From positions 27,786 to 91,785 of the forward strand of contig JADZEK010000131.1 of NCBI GenBank assembly GCA_020850595.1: a DNA stretch of 64,000 nt, read 5' to 3'. The notes beneath the pieces were generated by a model, which saw only the letters and a program-made list of their open reading frames with translations, did not search any database and was not told the origin of the DNA. Made by a program: the position numbers and the translations under genes. Below are positions 50,032-59,719 of this stretch, piece by piece; the stretch's first letter is position 1, and every line of letters begins with the position of its first letter. Source of the DNA: Anaerolineales bacterium (GTDB lineage Bacteria > Chloroflexota > Anaerolineae > Anaerolineales > UBA6663).

Positions 50032-50322
50032 ATGCGCCGTTTCTGGATCGGGTTCGACTTCGGCCTGGCCGCCTTTGTCGCGCTTAACCTGCTGGCCGCT
50101 CACCTGGCCTCCGATTGCGGCCTGCCGGGCCTCTTTGGCCTGGCCGGCTGCGCCGACGACCTCCGCCGCGCCGGTTTCCCCTTCCTGTTCCTGGAGCAGG
50201 GCGGTTTCGTCGCCCGCAACAGCTTTTCGCCTGCCGCCCTCCTGGCCGACCTCGGCCTCGCCCTGGTCGTCAGCGCCGCCCTCGGCTGGTGGCTGGCCGG
50301 GCGCAAGCCTAATGCGCGCTAG
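50032..50322 (+). CDS. Small membrane protein, unknown
   Basis: A 96-residue protein with two hydrophobic helices (about 8-26 and 68-89). A loop between them has two Cys (SDCGLPGLFGLAGCADDLRR) that could form a disulfide outside the cell, and an amphipathic stretch. The end is basic (AGRKPNAR). AAGGAG 5 nt before the ATG and a promoter with 17-nt spacing make it a real gene. I do not recognise the family. Confidence 0.7.
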   Translation: MRRFWIGFDFGLAAFVALNLLAAHLASDCGLPGLFGLAGCADDLRRAGFPFLFLEQGGFVARNSFSPAALLADLGLALVVSAALGWWLAGRKPNAR

Positions 50323-50335
50323 CTTGCGAGCGCGC

Positions 50336-50364
50336 TTGAAGTCACCGGCAATCCAGGATACTAT
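50336..50364 (+). promoter_or_regulatory. Promoter of the small two-gene cassette
   Basis: TTGAAG (50336-50341), a 17-nt spacer and TACTAT (50359-50364). The GTG start codon is at 50370, about where transcription should begin. Confidence 0.55.
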
Positions 50365-50369
50365 TCTCT

Positions 50370-50603
50370 GTGTATTTTGAGATCGTTGGCGAGATTACCG
50401 ATATTGAGCAAATCGCGGCCGGCCTCGCCATTCGTGATCTGCACTGGTTGCGCAAGAAGTACGGCAAAGGGCGGTGGCGCAAGCTGAAGGGGCGGGCTCA
50501 GGTCAAATTGCAGTCTGGCGCCCTGCGGTCGGCAGAAATTCATTGGTACGCAGCCAGCGGCATTGGTCGCCGGCTGCTTAAGATCAAGCGCTTCTTGGAT
50601 TAA
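50370..50603 (+). CDS. Small basic protein of a two-gene cassette, unknown
   Basis: A 77-residue basic protein. DLHWLRKKYGKGRWRKLKG then VKLQSGALRSAEIHWYAASG and KIKRFLD give a compact alpha/beta pattern rich in Lys and Arg. I have the impression of similar small hypothetical proteins paired with the next gene in other bacteria, but know no function. The size, charge and pairing resemble toxin-antitoxin modules. The start is GTG with no ribosome site; the promoter position implies a leaderless mRNA. The G+C content drops here relative to neighbours. Confidence 0.7.
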   Translation: MYFEIVGEITDIEQIAAGLAIRDLHWLRKKYGKGRWRKLKGRAQVKLQSGALRSAEIHWYAASGIGRRLLKIKRFLD

Positions 50604-50605
50604 CG

Positions 50606-50851
50606 ATGAAGACTCAACAGACAACCCGGTTTGCTATTTGCCTCAAGAGTAAGTCGACCGATGACTTAGTCGTGCGCCGGATCTACCCGGTATTGCCGGA
50701 CGAGCAGGCGGCGCGGGACAACTACTTGCGTGTGGTTGATGAGTCAGGCGAAGATTACCTCTACCCGGCGAGCTACTTTTTCTTGGTTGAGCTTCCAGCC
50801 AAGATTGAGAGAGTCTTGCGTCGCTCGTTACCTGCTTCCATCGCTCAGTAG
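50606..50851 (+). CDS. Partner protein of the small two-gene cassette, unknown
   Basis: An 81-residue protein starting 2 nt after its partner stop. The core RRIYPVLPDEQAARDNYLRV, followed by VDESGEDYLYP and YFFLVELP, looks like an all-beta SH3-like barrel. No known catalytic motif is seen. In 50581-50640 only 26 of 60 bases are G or C, in sharp contrast to the flanking genes, which suggests recent transfer. It could be the antitoxin or effector half of a small module; this is inference. Confidence 0.7.
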   Translation: MKTQQTTRFAICLKSKSTDDLVVRRIYPVLPDEQAARDNYLRVVDESGEDYLYPASYFFLVELPAKIERVLRRSLPASIAQ

Positions 50852-50896
50852 TTCAAGCCTAACTCTTCGTCGCCTTACTCTGCCCAAGTATTCATT

Positions 50897-53296
50897 GTGG
50901 CTAGCCTCCTCGCCTCCGCCCTGGGCGTCGCCGTGCGGCTCCTCAACCGCCGCGCCCGCCCCGCCACCACCGGCGCGCTCGCCCTCCCCGGCCTGCACGC
51001 CGCCGTTGAAGTCCACCGCGATCGCTGGGGCATCCCGCACGTCTACGCCGCCGACGAGCACGACCTCTTCTTTGCCCAGGGTTTCCTGCATGCCCAGGAA
51101 CGCCTCTGGCAGATGGAGCTGAACCGCCGCGTCGCCGCCGGCACGCTGGCCGAAGTGCTCGGCGAAGCCGCCCTGCCCACCGACCGCCTCACCCGCGCGC
51201 TTGGCTTCGCCGCCCTGGCCCAAACCGACCTCTCCCAGACCTCCCCCGAAGCCCTGGCCATGGTCGCCGCCTACGCCGCGGGCGTCAACGCCCACCTCGC
51301 CCGCCGCCGCCTGCCCGCCGAGTTTACCCTCCTCGGCCTCCAACCCGCGCCCTGGACGCCGCTCGACACCTTCGGCATCACCCGGCTGCTGATCTTCAAC
51401 CTCTCCACCGGCTGGGCCGCCGAGCTGGTGCGCGCCCAACTCATCGAAACCGTCGGCCCCGAGCGCGCCGCCGACCTGGACATCCACTGGCCCGCGGGCG
51501 ACACCCCTACGCTGCCCGACGGCATCGTCTTCAACCGTCTCACCGCCGATAACCTCCTCGCCGCCGAGCGCGGCCCCTTCCTCGGCCGCGCCCATGACGC
51601 CGCGCGCGGCAGCAACGCCTTCGCGTTGGCGGGCTGGCGCACCACCACCGGCCGCCCGCTGCTCGCCAACGACATGCACCTGCGCATTTCCACCCCCAGT
51701 ATCTGGTACCTCAACCACCTGGAGGCGGGCCCTTACCGCGTCACCGGCGTCAGCCTGCCCGGCGCGCCGGGGGTCGAGGTCGGCCATAACGCCCACATCG
51801 CCTGGGGCGCCACGCTGGCTTTCACCGACAACCAAGACCTTTTCGTTGAGCGCCTCGACCCCGCCAACCCACAGCGCTACGAGTACCAGGGTGCCTGGCA
51901 CGCCTGCCAGGTGCGCCGCGAGGAAATCAAGGTCAAGGGTAAAAACGGGCAGACCCGCACCCATATCGAAGAAGTGCGCCTCACCCGCCACGGCCCCCTC
52001 ATCGGCGACCTCATCAAGGGCGGGCGTGCGGACCTGGCTCTCAGTTCTTACGCTTTACGCCCCAGCCGCGCCCTGGAAGGCTTCGCGCGCCTCAACCACG
52101 CCCGCGGCTGGGATGACTTCGTGGACGCCCTGGCGCTGGTCAGCGCGCCGCCCCTCAACCTTATGTACGCCGACGTGGCCGGCAACATCGGTTACTGGGT
52201 CGCCGGCACGCTGCCAGTGCGCGCCCAGGGCCAGGGCACTGTGCCTGCCCCCGGCTGGACCGGCACGCACGAGTGGGTGGGCGAAATCCCCTTCGCCGAA
52301 ATGCCCCACGCCCTCAACCCCGCCTGCGGCTACCTCGTCAACTGCAACCACCAGATCACGCCCGCGCCCGATGCCGAAGGCCGGCCCTACCCGCACTTCC
52401 TCGGCCTGCACTGGATGAACGGCTACCGCGCCCAGCGCCTCACCGCCGAGATCGAGCGCCGCGGCACGCTCACGCTGGAAGACTGCCGCACGTTGCAGCT
52501 CGACCTGGACTCGCTGCCCGGCCGCGCCTTCACCGACCGGCTGCGGCGCTATGCCCTCCAGCCCGCCGACCCCGCCGCGGCGCTCGCCCTAGAGTTGCTG
52601 CTGGCCTGGGACGGCCGCCTCGGCCCCGACAGCGTGGGCGGCGCGGTCTATGAGGTCGCGCTGCGCCGCCTGGTGGAAAACCTCGTGTCGCCCGCCCTCG
52701 GTCCCGAGCTGTTCGTGCGTTTCGCGGGTGGGCGCGGGCCGCACTCGCTGTTGGCCGCCAACTCCGAGTTTCAGGGCCATGCCTCGGTCACCGTCTTCGC
52801 CATGCTCGATGATGAAGCCTCGCCCTGGGTCGCCCAGGCGGGCGGCCGCGCCGCCGTGCTCGAAAAGAGCCTGGCCGAGGCCGTGCATTGGTTGCAGCAA
52901 GAACTGGACTTAAACCCCAATAATTGGCAGTGGGGGCGGCTCCACGCGCTCACCGCCCCACATGCGCTGGCCGTGCGCCGGCCGTTCGATCAGGTCTTCA
53001 ACGTCGGGCCGTTCCCCGTGGGTGGCGACACCGACACGGTCTGGCAGACGGCCTATGTGCAGGAGGCCCCCTATGCCGCCGCGGCCGCCGCGCCCACTTA
53101 CCGCGAAGTCATTGACCTGGCGCGCTTTGACCGTTCCGTCCACCTCGCGCCCCCCGGCAACTCCGGCTTGCTGGGCGACTCGCACTACGCCGACCTCATG
53201 CCCCTCTGGCTGCGCGGCGAATATGTGCCGATGCTCTGGTCGCGCTCGGCCATCGAGCAGAGCGCCGCCGAGCGCCTTACGTTGACGCCCCGCTAG
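50897..53296 (+). CDS. Penicillin acylase-family (Ntn) amidohydrolase
   Basis: A 799-residue Ntn hydrolase precursor. The N-terminal [27 protein letters not shown] region, given here as [17 protein letters not shown] and HAQERLWQ, is typical. The self-cleavage site is Gly238-Ser239 in ARGSNAFAL, making Ser239 the nucleophile of the beta chain. [18 protein letters not shown] follows. A signal peptide is weak or absent: the first residues are a short hydrophobic run ([15 protein letters not shown]) that could act as an anchor. The start is GTG with no clear ribosome site. Relatives cleave penicillins, cephalosporin side chains, acyl-homoserine lactones or aculeacin; the substrate here is unknown. 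It shares a CTAG stop overlap with glgB. Confidence 0.88.
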   Translation: MASLLASALGVAVRLLNRRARPATTGALALPGLHAAVEVHRDRWGIPHVYAADEHDLFFAQGFLHAQERLWQMELNRRVAAGTLAEVLGEAALPTDRLTRALGFAALAQTDLSQTSPEALAMVAAYAAGVNAHLARRRLPAEFTLLGLQPAPWTPLDTFGITRLLIFNLSTGWAAELVRAQLIETVGPERAADLDIHWPAGDTPTLPDGIVFNRLTADNLLAAERGPFLGRAHDAARGSNAFALAGWRTTTGRPLLANDMHLRISTPSIWYLNHLEAGPYRVTGVSLPGAPGVEVGHNAHIAWGATLAFTDNQDLFVERLDPANPQRYEYQGAWHACQVRREEIKVKGKNGQTRTHIEEVRLTRHGPLIGDLIKGGRADLALSSYALRPSRALEGFARLNHARGWDDFVDALALVSAPPLNLMYADVAGNIGYWVAGTLPVRAQGQGTVPAPGWTGTHEWVGEIPFAEMPHALNPACGYLVNCNHQITPAPDAEGRPYPHFLGLHWMNGYRAQRLTAEIERRGTLTLEDCRTLQLDLDSLPGRAFTDRLRRYALQPADPAAALALELLLAWDGRLGPDSVGGAVYEVALRRLVENLVSPALGPELFVRFAGGRGPHSLLAANSEFQGHASVTVFAMLDDEASPWVAQAGGRAAVLEKSLAEAVHWLQQELDLNPNNWQWGRLHALTAPHALAVRRPFDQVFNVGPFPVGGDTDTVWQTAYVQEAPYAAAAAAPTYREVIDLARFDRSVHLAPPGNSGLLGDSHYADLMPLWLRGEYVPMLWSRSAIEQSAAERLTLTPR

Positions 53297-55581
53297 CTCG
53301 CGGGCGGCGCCTCGGCCGCCTCCGCCGCGGTCGGCTCGGCCGGCGTCGGCTCCACTAAGGCCGCGGCGGGCAACGGCTCCGGCTTGAAGAACACCACCGC
53401 CAGCGGCGGCAAGGTCAGCAGCAGCGAATACGGCTGGTCTTGCCAGGGGATCTCATCCGCCGGCAGCCCGCCCCGGTTGCCCATGTTGCTGCCCCCGTAG
53501 GCCTCCGCGTCGCTGTTCAGCACTTCGCTGTAGAACCCCGCGCGCGGCACGCCCACCCGGTAGCCCTCTCGCGGCACCGGCGTGAAGTTCGCCACCACCA
53601 CCACGAACTCGGCCTCGCCGCCGGTGGTCGGAGACGCTGCCCGCCGCAAAAAACTCACCGCGCTCTGGTCTACGTCGCGCAGGTCAATCCACTGGAAGCC
53701 CTCCCAACTGAAATCCACCTGGTGCAGCGCCGCCTCGCGCCGATAGAGGTGGTTCAGGTCGCGCACGAAGTGCTGCAGCTTGCGGTGCGCCGGATGCTCC
53801 AGCAGCCCCCAGGCCAGCTCGCCGCCGAAATCCCATTCGCGCCATTGGCCGAACTCGCCGCCCATGAACAGCAGCTTCTTGCCGGGGTGCGCCGTCATGT
53901 AAGCCAGTAGCGCCCGCAGGTTGGCGAACCGCCGCCAGTCGTCGCCCGGCATCTTCGTCAGCAGCGACCCCTTCAGGTGTACCACCTCGTCGTGCGAGAA
54001 CGGCAGCACAAAGTTTTCGCTGAAGGCGTACATCAGCGAGAACGTCAGGCTGTTGTGGTGGTAGCGCCGGTACACCGGGTCTTTGCGCATGTAATCCAGG
54101 ATGTCGTGCATCCAGCCCATGTTCCACTTCAGGCTGAAGCCCAGCCCGCCCAGATAGGTCGGGCGGCTCACCAGCGGCCAGGCGGTCGATTCCTCCGCGA
54201 TCGTCAGCACACCTGGATACTGCTCATGCACCCGGTCGTTGAACCGCTTCAGAAACTGCACCGCTTCGAGGTTCTCGCGCCCGCCGTATTCGTTGGGCAC
54301 CCACTGCCCCGGTTGGCGCGAGTAGTCCAGGTACAGCATCGAGGCCACCGCGTCTACCCGCAGCCCGTCAATATGATACTTGTCCAGCCAGAAGAGCGCA
54401 TTGGTCAGCAAGAAGGCCGCCACCTCGGTCCGTCCGAAGTTGAAGATCAGCGTGCCCCAATCCTGGTGCTCGCCCTTGCGCGGGTCGGCGTGCTCATACA
54501 GGTGCGTGCCGTCGAACTGCGCCAGCCCGGTCGCGTCCTTCGGGAAGTGCGCCGGCACCCAGTCCAAGATCACCCCCAGCCCGGCCTGGTGCGCCGCATC
54601 CACGAAGAAGCGAAAGTCGTCCGGCGTGCCGTAGCGGGCCGTCGGCGCGAAGTAGCCGATGACCTGATAGCCCCACGAACCGTCCAACGGGTGCTCGGCC
54701 ACCGGCAGCAGCTCCAGGTGCGTGTAGCCCATGTCGCGGGCATACGGCACCAGCCGCTCAGCCAGCTCGCGGTAGCTGTACCAGCGCCCGCCTTCGCCCC
54801 GCTGCCACGAGCCTAAGTGCGCCTCATATATGTTCACCGCCGCGTCCAGCCCCTGCCGCGCAGCCCGCCCTGCTAGCCACTCGTCGTCGCCCCACTCGTA
54901 CTGCTCCAGGTCCCACACCCGCGAGGCTGTCGCGGGCCGCAGTTCCATGGCGAAGCCGTACGGGTCGCTCTTGGTCAGCAGCCGCCCCCCTGCCTGCGAT
55001 CTGATCTCGTACTTATACAACTCGCCCGGCGCCAGTCCCGGGATGAACAGCTCCCACAGCCCGCTCGCCCCGCGTGGCCGCATAGGGTGCCGCCGCCCGT
55101 CCCACTGGTTGAAGTCGCCGACCACGCTCACGCGCTGCGCGCTGGGCGCCCATACCGCGAACACCACGCCCGCCACCTCCTCGTGCCTCAGTGGGTGCGC
55201 GCCGAGCTTGTCATACAGTCGCTGGTGACTGCCCTCGCCGAACAGGTACAGGTCATATTCCGACAGCACCGGCTGAAAGCGATAGGCGTCGTCGGCGGTG
55301 TATGCGCGGCCGTCGGGCAGCCTGATCGCCAATTGGTAAGGGAAGGGGGCGGTCGCCCCGGCGAAGGTTAGCTCGAAAAACCCACCCGGGTCAGTGCGCG
55401 TCATGGCGAGCGCCTCGCCGCCGCGCACCACGGCCACGCTCGCCGCCTGCGGCTGGAAGGTGCGGATGACCAGGCCGGTCTCGGCCTCGCTGGCGTAGGG
55501 GTGCTGGCCGAGTAGGTCAAACGGAGCGCCGTGAGCGCCCGCCACAAGGGCGGCAACGGCGTCGGCGTCGGCGGTGGGCAT
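53293..55581 (-). CDS. glgB: 1,4-alpha-glucan branching enzyme
   Basis: A 762-residue GH13 branching enzyme that makes alpha-1,6 branches in glycogen. An N-terminal carbohydrate-binding segment, a CBM48 domain ([20 protein letters not shown]) and the catalytic barrel are present. The nucleophile Asp is in [16 protein letters not shown], the acid Glu in TIAEEST, and the transition-state Asp in [12 protein letters not shown]. The C-terminal extension ends in an Ala/Pro/Glu tail of about 25 residues. ATG 55581 gives a normal N-terminus. A TACAAT box (55638-55633) lies upstream without a clear -35. Confidence 0.95.
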   Translation of the reverse strand: MPTADADAVAALVAGAHGAPFDLLGQHPYASEAETGLVIRTFQPQAASVAVVRGGEALAMTRTDPGGFFELTFAGATAPFPYQLAIRLPDGRAYTADDAYRFQPVLSEYDLYLFGEGSHQRLYDKLGAHPLRHEEVAGVVFAVWAPSAQRVSVVGDFNQWDGRRHPMRPRGASGLWELFIPGLAPGELYKYEIRSQAGGRLLTKSDPYGFAMELRPATASRVWDLEQYEWGDDEWLAGRAARQGLDAAVNIYEAHLGSWQRGEGGRWYSYRELAERLVPYARDMGYTHLELLPVAEHPLDGSWGYQVIGYFAPTARYGTPDDFRFFVDAAHQAGLGVILDWVPAHFPKDATGLAQFDGTHLYEHADPRKGEHQDWGTLIFNFGRTEVAAFLLTNALFWLDKYHIDGLRVDAVASMLYLDYSRQPGQWVPNEYGGRENLEAVQFLKRFNDRVHEQYPGVLTIAEESTAWPLVSRPTYLGGLGFSLKWNMGWMHDILDYMRKDPVYRRYHHNSLTFSLMYAFSENFVLPFSHDEVVHLKGSLLTKMPGDDWRRFANLRALLAYMTAHPGKKLLFMGGEFGQWREWDFGGELAWGLLEHPAHRKLQHFVRDLNHLYRREAALHQVDFSWEGFQWIDLRDVDQSAVSFLRRAASPTTGGEAEFVVVVANFTPVPREGYRVGVPRAGFYSEVLNSDAEAYGGSNMGNRGGLPADEIPWQDQPYSLLLTLPPLAVVFFKPEPLPAAALVEPTPAEPTAAEAAEAPPAS

Positions 55582-55632
55582 GGCGGTTCCTCGTGGAAGC
55601 TGATGGGCGCGCAAGCGGCCCGCGCCGAGGCG

Positions 55633-55638
55633 TATTGT
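55633..55638 (-). promoter_or_regulatory. Candidate -10 box of glgB
   Basis: Minus-strand TACAAT, 52 nt upstream of the ATG, without a -35 at 16-18 nt. The rest of the 318-nt gap (55582-55899) holds the GH38 promoter at its other end and nothing else I can support. Confidence 0.3.
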
Positions 55639-55823
55639 AGACCGAACGGCGGCGGGCCGCCCAGCGCGCCTGGGCGGCCAGGCCGTCACCCGTGTCTCCG
55701 CCCTCAGCGCCGAGCGCGGGCCTCCCAGCGTGGAGCGCCGGCGAACACGGCCGCCTGACTTTAGTGTGGCCAGTATTGCTCCTCTTGGCAAGCCCCAATC
55801 CGGCGCGGGGGACCGCCTGAGCC

Positions 55824-55852
55824 TTGCCTCCCCTTCCGTTTCGGCTTAACAT
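55824..55852 (+). promoter_or_regulatory. Promoter of the GH38 gene
   Basis: TTGCCT (55824-55829), a 17-nt spacer and TAACAT (55847-55852), 47 nt before the GTG start. Confidence 0.5.
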
Positions 55853-55899
55853 GCCGCCTCCACTCATTAGCCCGCGCTTGCGCGGCGGAGACCTTCACC

Positions 55900-58629
55900 G
55901 TGACCCAGCCTCGGCCCGTCCACTTTGTCCTCAGCACCCATTGGGACCGTGAATGGATGCAGACCCAGCAAGACTACCGCTTCCGCCTTGTCCGCCTCTT
56001 CGATGACGTGCTCGCCGGCCTGCGCTCCGGCGCGTTGCGCGGCCCGTTCCAGACCGACGGCCAATCTATCCCGCTCGAAGACTACCTGGAGATTCGCCCC
56101 GACCGCCGCGCCGAGGTCGAGCAGTTGGTGCGCAGCGGCCGGCTTGTCGTCGGCCCCTGGTACGTCCTGCCCGACGAGTTCCTCGTCTCCGGCGAAGCGC
56201 TCGTGCGCAACCTCCAGCTTGGCCGCCAAATGGTGCGCGAGTGGGGCGGGGCGCCGTCCAACGCCGGCTTCGTCTGCGACCAGTTCGGCCACGTCAGCCA
56301 ACTGCCGCAAATCTTCGCCGGGTTCGGCCTCCACGGTGGTTTTCTCTGGCGCGGCGTTAACCTCGCCGCCGAGCGTCACCTGCGCTGGGTCGGCGCCGAT
56401 GGCACGGTGCTGCCCTGCTACCGTTTTGGCCCCGTGGGCTATTGCGACTACGCCGTCAAGGTGCGCCTCGGCCGCGACCCGCAGCACGTCTTCAGCGCCG
56501 AACAAACGGCCGTCAACCTCGACCAGTTCTTGGACTACGAGGCCGCCGCCACCAAGCTCGGCCCCGTGCTGCTCTTCGACGGCGGCGACCACCAGGAGTG
56601 GGACCAGCGCAGCTATGCCGTGCTGGCCCAGCGTTTCGATCAGCCCGGCGGCCGCTTCGCCATCCGCCACACCTCGCTCGACGCCTACCTGGCCGACCTG
56701 CTGCCGCTGGCCGGGCAGATCGGCCCGGAGTACTCCGGCGAACTGCGCGAGCCTGGCTGCCTGCCCGCCGACCAAGATGAGCAATGGGTCATCCCCGGCG
56801 TCGCCTCCAGCCGCGTGTGGATCAAGCAAGCCAACGCCGTCTGCCAGACGCTCCTCTGCCAGTGGGCCGAACCGTTCACCGCCCTGGCCCAGGTGGCGCT
56901 GGGCCGCCCCACCGCGCCCGGCTACCTGGCCACCGCCTGGCAGTGGCTCTTGCGCAACCACCCGCACGACTCCATCGGCGGGTGCAGTCTCGACGCCGTG
57001 CACGCCGACATGCCCTATCGCTTCCACCAGGCCGAGCGCATCGCCGACCGCCTGACCCTCGAGGCTACCCTCGACCTGGCCGCCAACATCGCCGGGCCGG
57101 TCGGTGACGATGACGTGCGCCTGGTGGTGTTCAACCCGCTGCCGCACCCCGTGCGTACCATGGCCGACCTCACCGTGCCCGTTCCGGCCGACTGGCCGCA
57201 GTTCAACGAGTTCTTCGGCTACGAGCCGAAACCCGCTTTTCGCCTGTACGCGCCGGACGGTGGCGAGTTGCCCTACCAGCGCCTGGGCCAGGCCATGCAC
57301 CAGCCCGGCTACCGCCACTTCTCTGACCGCTTCCCGCAGAGTACGATCCATCACGCCGTCCAGGTCTGCGCCCCGCTCGACCTCCCGCCCCTGGGCTACA
57401 CCACCCTGGTAGCGCGCCCCGACCGCCGCGGCCGCCCCACGCGCCACCCCAGCCACCCCGGCCTGGCGACCAGCGAGCGCTCGATGGCGAATGAGCACCT
57501 GGCCGTCACCATCGAGGCCAACGGCAGCCTCACCCTCACCGACCACCGCACCGGCCAGACCTATACCCGCCTGCTCACCTTTGAAGATGCCGCCGACATC
57601 GGCGATGGCTGGTTCCACGGGCCGGCCGTCAACGATCAGGTGTTCACCTCCACCGCCGCGCCCGCCGCCGTGGCCCTCATCCACGACGGACCCTATCGCT
57701 GCACCTTCCGCGTTCGCACCCGCCTCACCGTGCCGCTGGAGCTTGACCTCCGCGCCATGTGTCGCAGCGCGGCGCTCACCGATCTGGTGCTCGACACCTA
57801 CGTCACCCTGCGCGCTGGGGCCGAGGTGATCGAGTGCGACGTGCGCCTGGACAACACCGCCCGCGACCACCGCCTGCGCTGCCTCTTCCCCAGCGGCGCG
57901 CCGGCCGCCACCTACCTGGCCGACACCGCCTTCGATGTGGTCGAGCGCCCCATCGCCCTCAGCCCGCGCAACCACACGTTTCGCGAATTGGAGGTCGAGA
58001 CGCGCCCGCACCAGACCTGGAGCGCCGTCGCCGCCGCCGGGCGCGGCCTGGCCGTCATCACCGCGGGCCTGCTCGAAGCTACTGTGCGCGACCAGCCCGA
58101 GCGCCCGCTGGCCCTCACCCTCCTGCGCGCCACCCAGAACACCATCTTCAACAGCCGCGAGCCGGGCGGCCAAATCCCCGGCCCGCACCGCTTCCAATTC
58201 TGGATTGCGCCGCTTTCCGGCGACCCCGACCGCGCCGCGCTCTGCCGCCTGGGTCAGCAGTTGAACGCCGGCCTGCGCACCGCCGCGCTCACCCGCGCCG
58301 ACGCCGAACTGCGCCCGATGACGGCCGCGCTGCCCGCCGTCACGAGCAGCCTCGCAGTGCGCGGCCCGGTCGTCGTCACCAGCCTGCGCTGGGCGGCCTT
58401 CGGCCCCGCCGCCGCCGGGCTGGAAGTGCGCCTGTTCAACCCCAACCTGGAAACAGTGACGGCCTCGCTAGACTTTGCGGAAGCCGTCTTGCACGCCTGG
58501 CGGCCCGTCGCCGCCGTCCCCCTAGATTTGGAAGGCAACCCGCGTGGCGCGCCGCAGCCGCTGGCCCGGCCGGGCCTCGACCTGCCCGTCGCCCCCAAGC
58601 AGATCGTTACCCTGCGCTTCGTCGCTTAA
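55900..58629 (+). CDS. GH38 alpha-mannosidase
   Basis: A 909-residue cytoplasmic alpha-mannosidase. The zinc-binding His14-x-Asp16 in STHWDREW and the nucleophile Asp127 in VCDQFGH are the GH38 hallmarks; a further zinc ligand lies in NHPHDSIGGCSLDAVHADM. Beta-rich C-terminal domains follow, ending with the common PKQIVTLRF. The start is GTG with GCGGAG 9 nt upstream. Substrates may be mannosylglycerate, mannooligosaccharides or glycan trimming products. Confidence 0.93.
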   Translation: MTQPRPVHFVLSTHWDREWMQTQQDYRFRLVRLFDDVLAGLRSGALRGPFQTDGQSIPLEDYLEIRPDRRAEVEQLVRSGRLVVGPWYVLPDEFLVSGEALVRNLQLGRQMVREWGGAPSNAGFVCDQFGHVSQLPQIFAGFGLHGGFLWRGVNLAAERHLRWVGADGTVLPCYRFGPVGYCDYAVKVRLGRDPQHVFSAEQTAVNLDQFLDYEAAATKLGPVLLFDGGDHQEWDQRSYAVLAQRFDQPGGRFAIRHTSLDAYLADLLPLAGQIGPEYSGELREPGCLPADQDEQWVIPGVASSRVWIKQANAVCQTLLCQWAEPFTALAQVALGRPTAPGYLATAWQWLLRNHPHDSIGGCSLDAVHADMPYRFHQAERIADRLTLEATLDLAANIAGPVGDDDVRLVVFNPLPHPVRTMADLTVPVPADWPQFNEFFGYEPKPAFRLYAPDGGELPYQRLGQAMHQPGYRHFSDRFPQSTIHHAVQVCAPLDLPPLGYTTLVARPDRRGRPTRHPSHPGLATSERSMANEHLAVTIEANGSLTLTDHRTGQTYTRLLTFEDAADIGDGWFHGPAVNDQVFTSTAAPAAVALIHDGPYRCTFRVRTRLTVPLELDLRAMCRSAALTDLVLDTYVTLRAGAEVIECDVRLDNTARDHRLRCLFPSGAPAATYLADTAFDVVERPIALSPRNHTFRELEVETRPHQTWSAVAAAGRGLAVITAGLLEATVRDQPERPLALTLLRATQNTIFNSREPGGQIPGPHRFQFWIAPLSGDPDRAALCRLGQQLNAGLRTAALTRADAELRPMTAALPAVTSSLAVRGPVVVTSLRWAAFGPAAAGLEVRLFNPNLETVTASLDFAEAVLHAWRPVAAVPLDLEGNPRGAPQPLARPGLDLPVAPKQIVTLRFVA

Positions 58630-58633
58630 ACGC

Positions 58634-58671
58634 GCCGGGCCGGCCTCTTCTCAGGAAGAAACCGGCCCGGC
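58634..58671. terminator. Convergent terminator between GH38 and PhyH genes
   Basis: GCCGGGCCGG (58634-58643) pairs with CCGGCCCGGC (58662-58671). The loop contains an inner stem TCTTC/GAAGA. No U-tract. Confidence 0.5.
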
Positions 58672-58693
58672 CGAGTTGTCCGGTCTCGGGTGG

Positions 58694-59497
58694 CTAGCGC
58701 CAGTCCTCGCAGCCGCGGAACGGCATGTGCTCGCCCGGCACGTACTTGGGCCACGGCTGATACACATTGCCGTTGTCCACGGCCTGCCCGCGCAGCAGCA
58801 GCGCGTAAGGCCACGGGTCGGGCCGCGGCAGCATGCGCGTGCTGGTCGGGATCACGCGGATCGTCAGCCCCGCCCGGCGCATGGGCGAGTTGTTGGCGTT
58901 CGAGCCGTGGATGATGGCCGGCTGGTGCACCGACACATCGCCCGGCCGGAGCACCAGATCCACGATCTTAGAGTCATCCACCAGCGCCGGGTCAATCTCC
59001 GAGTCGAGCACGTTGTCAACGTCGGTGCGGCGCTGCATCTTTTGCAGGTCCAGCTTGTGCGTGCCGGGGATCACGCGCATGCAGCCGTTCTCCGGCCCGC
59101 TGTAGTCCACCGCCAGCCACAGCGTAATCACCTGCATCGGCTCCAGCGGCCAATAGCTCCCGTCCTGGTGCATCAGCACCGGCAGCCCCTCGAACGGCGG
59201 TTTGGCGATGTAGTGCGAAGCGAACATCGCCAGGTTCGGCCCCAGGAACAACTCGCCCAGGTCCAGCAGGCGCGCGTCGCTCACCAGCCGCACCCAGAAC
59301 GGGTCGGTGACCACCAGCGTGTGCCACAGCCGCTCCGGGCGCATGTCTGGGTGCTTGGCCATCAGCCAGTCAATGTGCCGGCTGGCCTCCCCGATCAGAT
59401 CAGCGTCCACCACCTGCCGAAAGATCGCGTACCCCTCCGTCTCGTACTGCTCCTTTAGCTTGGGCCAGTCCTCGCGCGGCGTGCTCTGCTGATCCAT
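58694..59497 (-). CDS. Phytanoyl-CoA dioxygenase (PhyH) family protein
   Basis: A 267-residue Fe(II)/2-oxoglutarate oxygenase. LMHQDGSYWPL holds the HxD iron ligands. VIPGTHKLD and the distal His in AIIHGSNANNSPMRRAGLTI with the following Arg complete the site. ATG 59497 is chosen because the longer frame covers the promoter. It is divergent from a UroD-like gene. The substrate is unknown; relatives hydroxylate small metabolites as well as phytanoyl-CoA. Confidence 0.88.
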   Translation of the reverse strand: MDQQSTPREDWPKLKEQYETEGYAIFRQVVDADLIGEASRHIDWLMAKHPDMRPERLWHTLVVTDPFWVRLVSDARLLDLGELFLGPNLAMFASHYIAKPPFEGLPVLMHQDGSYWPLEPMQVITLWLAVDYSGPENGCMRVIPGTHKLDLQKMQRRTDVDNVLDSEIDPALVDDSKIVDLVLRPGDVSVHQPAIIHGSNANNSPMRRAGLTIRVIPTSTRMLPRPDPWPYALLLRGQAVDNGNVYQPWPKYVPGEHMPFRGCEDWR

Positions 59498-59547
59498 CGG
59501 GTGCCTCGCTCTCCATGCTGACGAATGACTGTAAGGGTGCGCGCCGT

Positions 59548-59576
59548 ATTTTAGCGCCAACGCGCCCCAGGGCCAA
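59548..59576 (-). promoter_or_regulatory. Promoter of the PhyH gene
   Basis: On the minus strand TTGGCC (59576-59571), a 17-nt spacer and TAAAAT (59553-59548), 50 nt upstream of the ATG. Confidence 0.55.
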
Positions 59577-59631
59577 AACCCGGCAGGCCGGGCCTCTGCC
59601 ACCCGGCCGATAATCCGACTAAGCCTATCCT

Positions 59632-59660
59632 TTTACATTCGGCCCAATTCCTCCTAGACT
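59632..59660 (+). promoter_or_regulatory. Promoter of the UroD-like gene
   Basis: TTTACA (59632-59637), a 17-nt spacer and TAGACT (59655-59660), 59 nt before the ATG. It is divergent from the PhyH promoter. Confidence 0.5.
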
Positions 59661-59719
59661 GAAGACGTTGCCGCCCGCCGCTGGGGCCGGGCCGCCTCCC
59701 TAGGAAAGGGTCGCCATTC

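Noticed and set aside
50897..53296. A beta-lactam resistance or quorum-quenching gene.
   Set aside because: The family assignment is sound, but nothing in the sequence or neighbours shows which amide is cleaved.
55867..58197. A 776-codon open frame antisense to the GH38 gene.
   Set aside because: The plus strand carries the full GH38 motif set. The antisense frame is open only because stop codons are rare in this composition.
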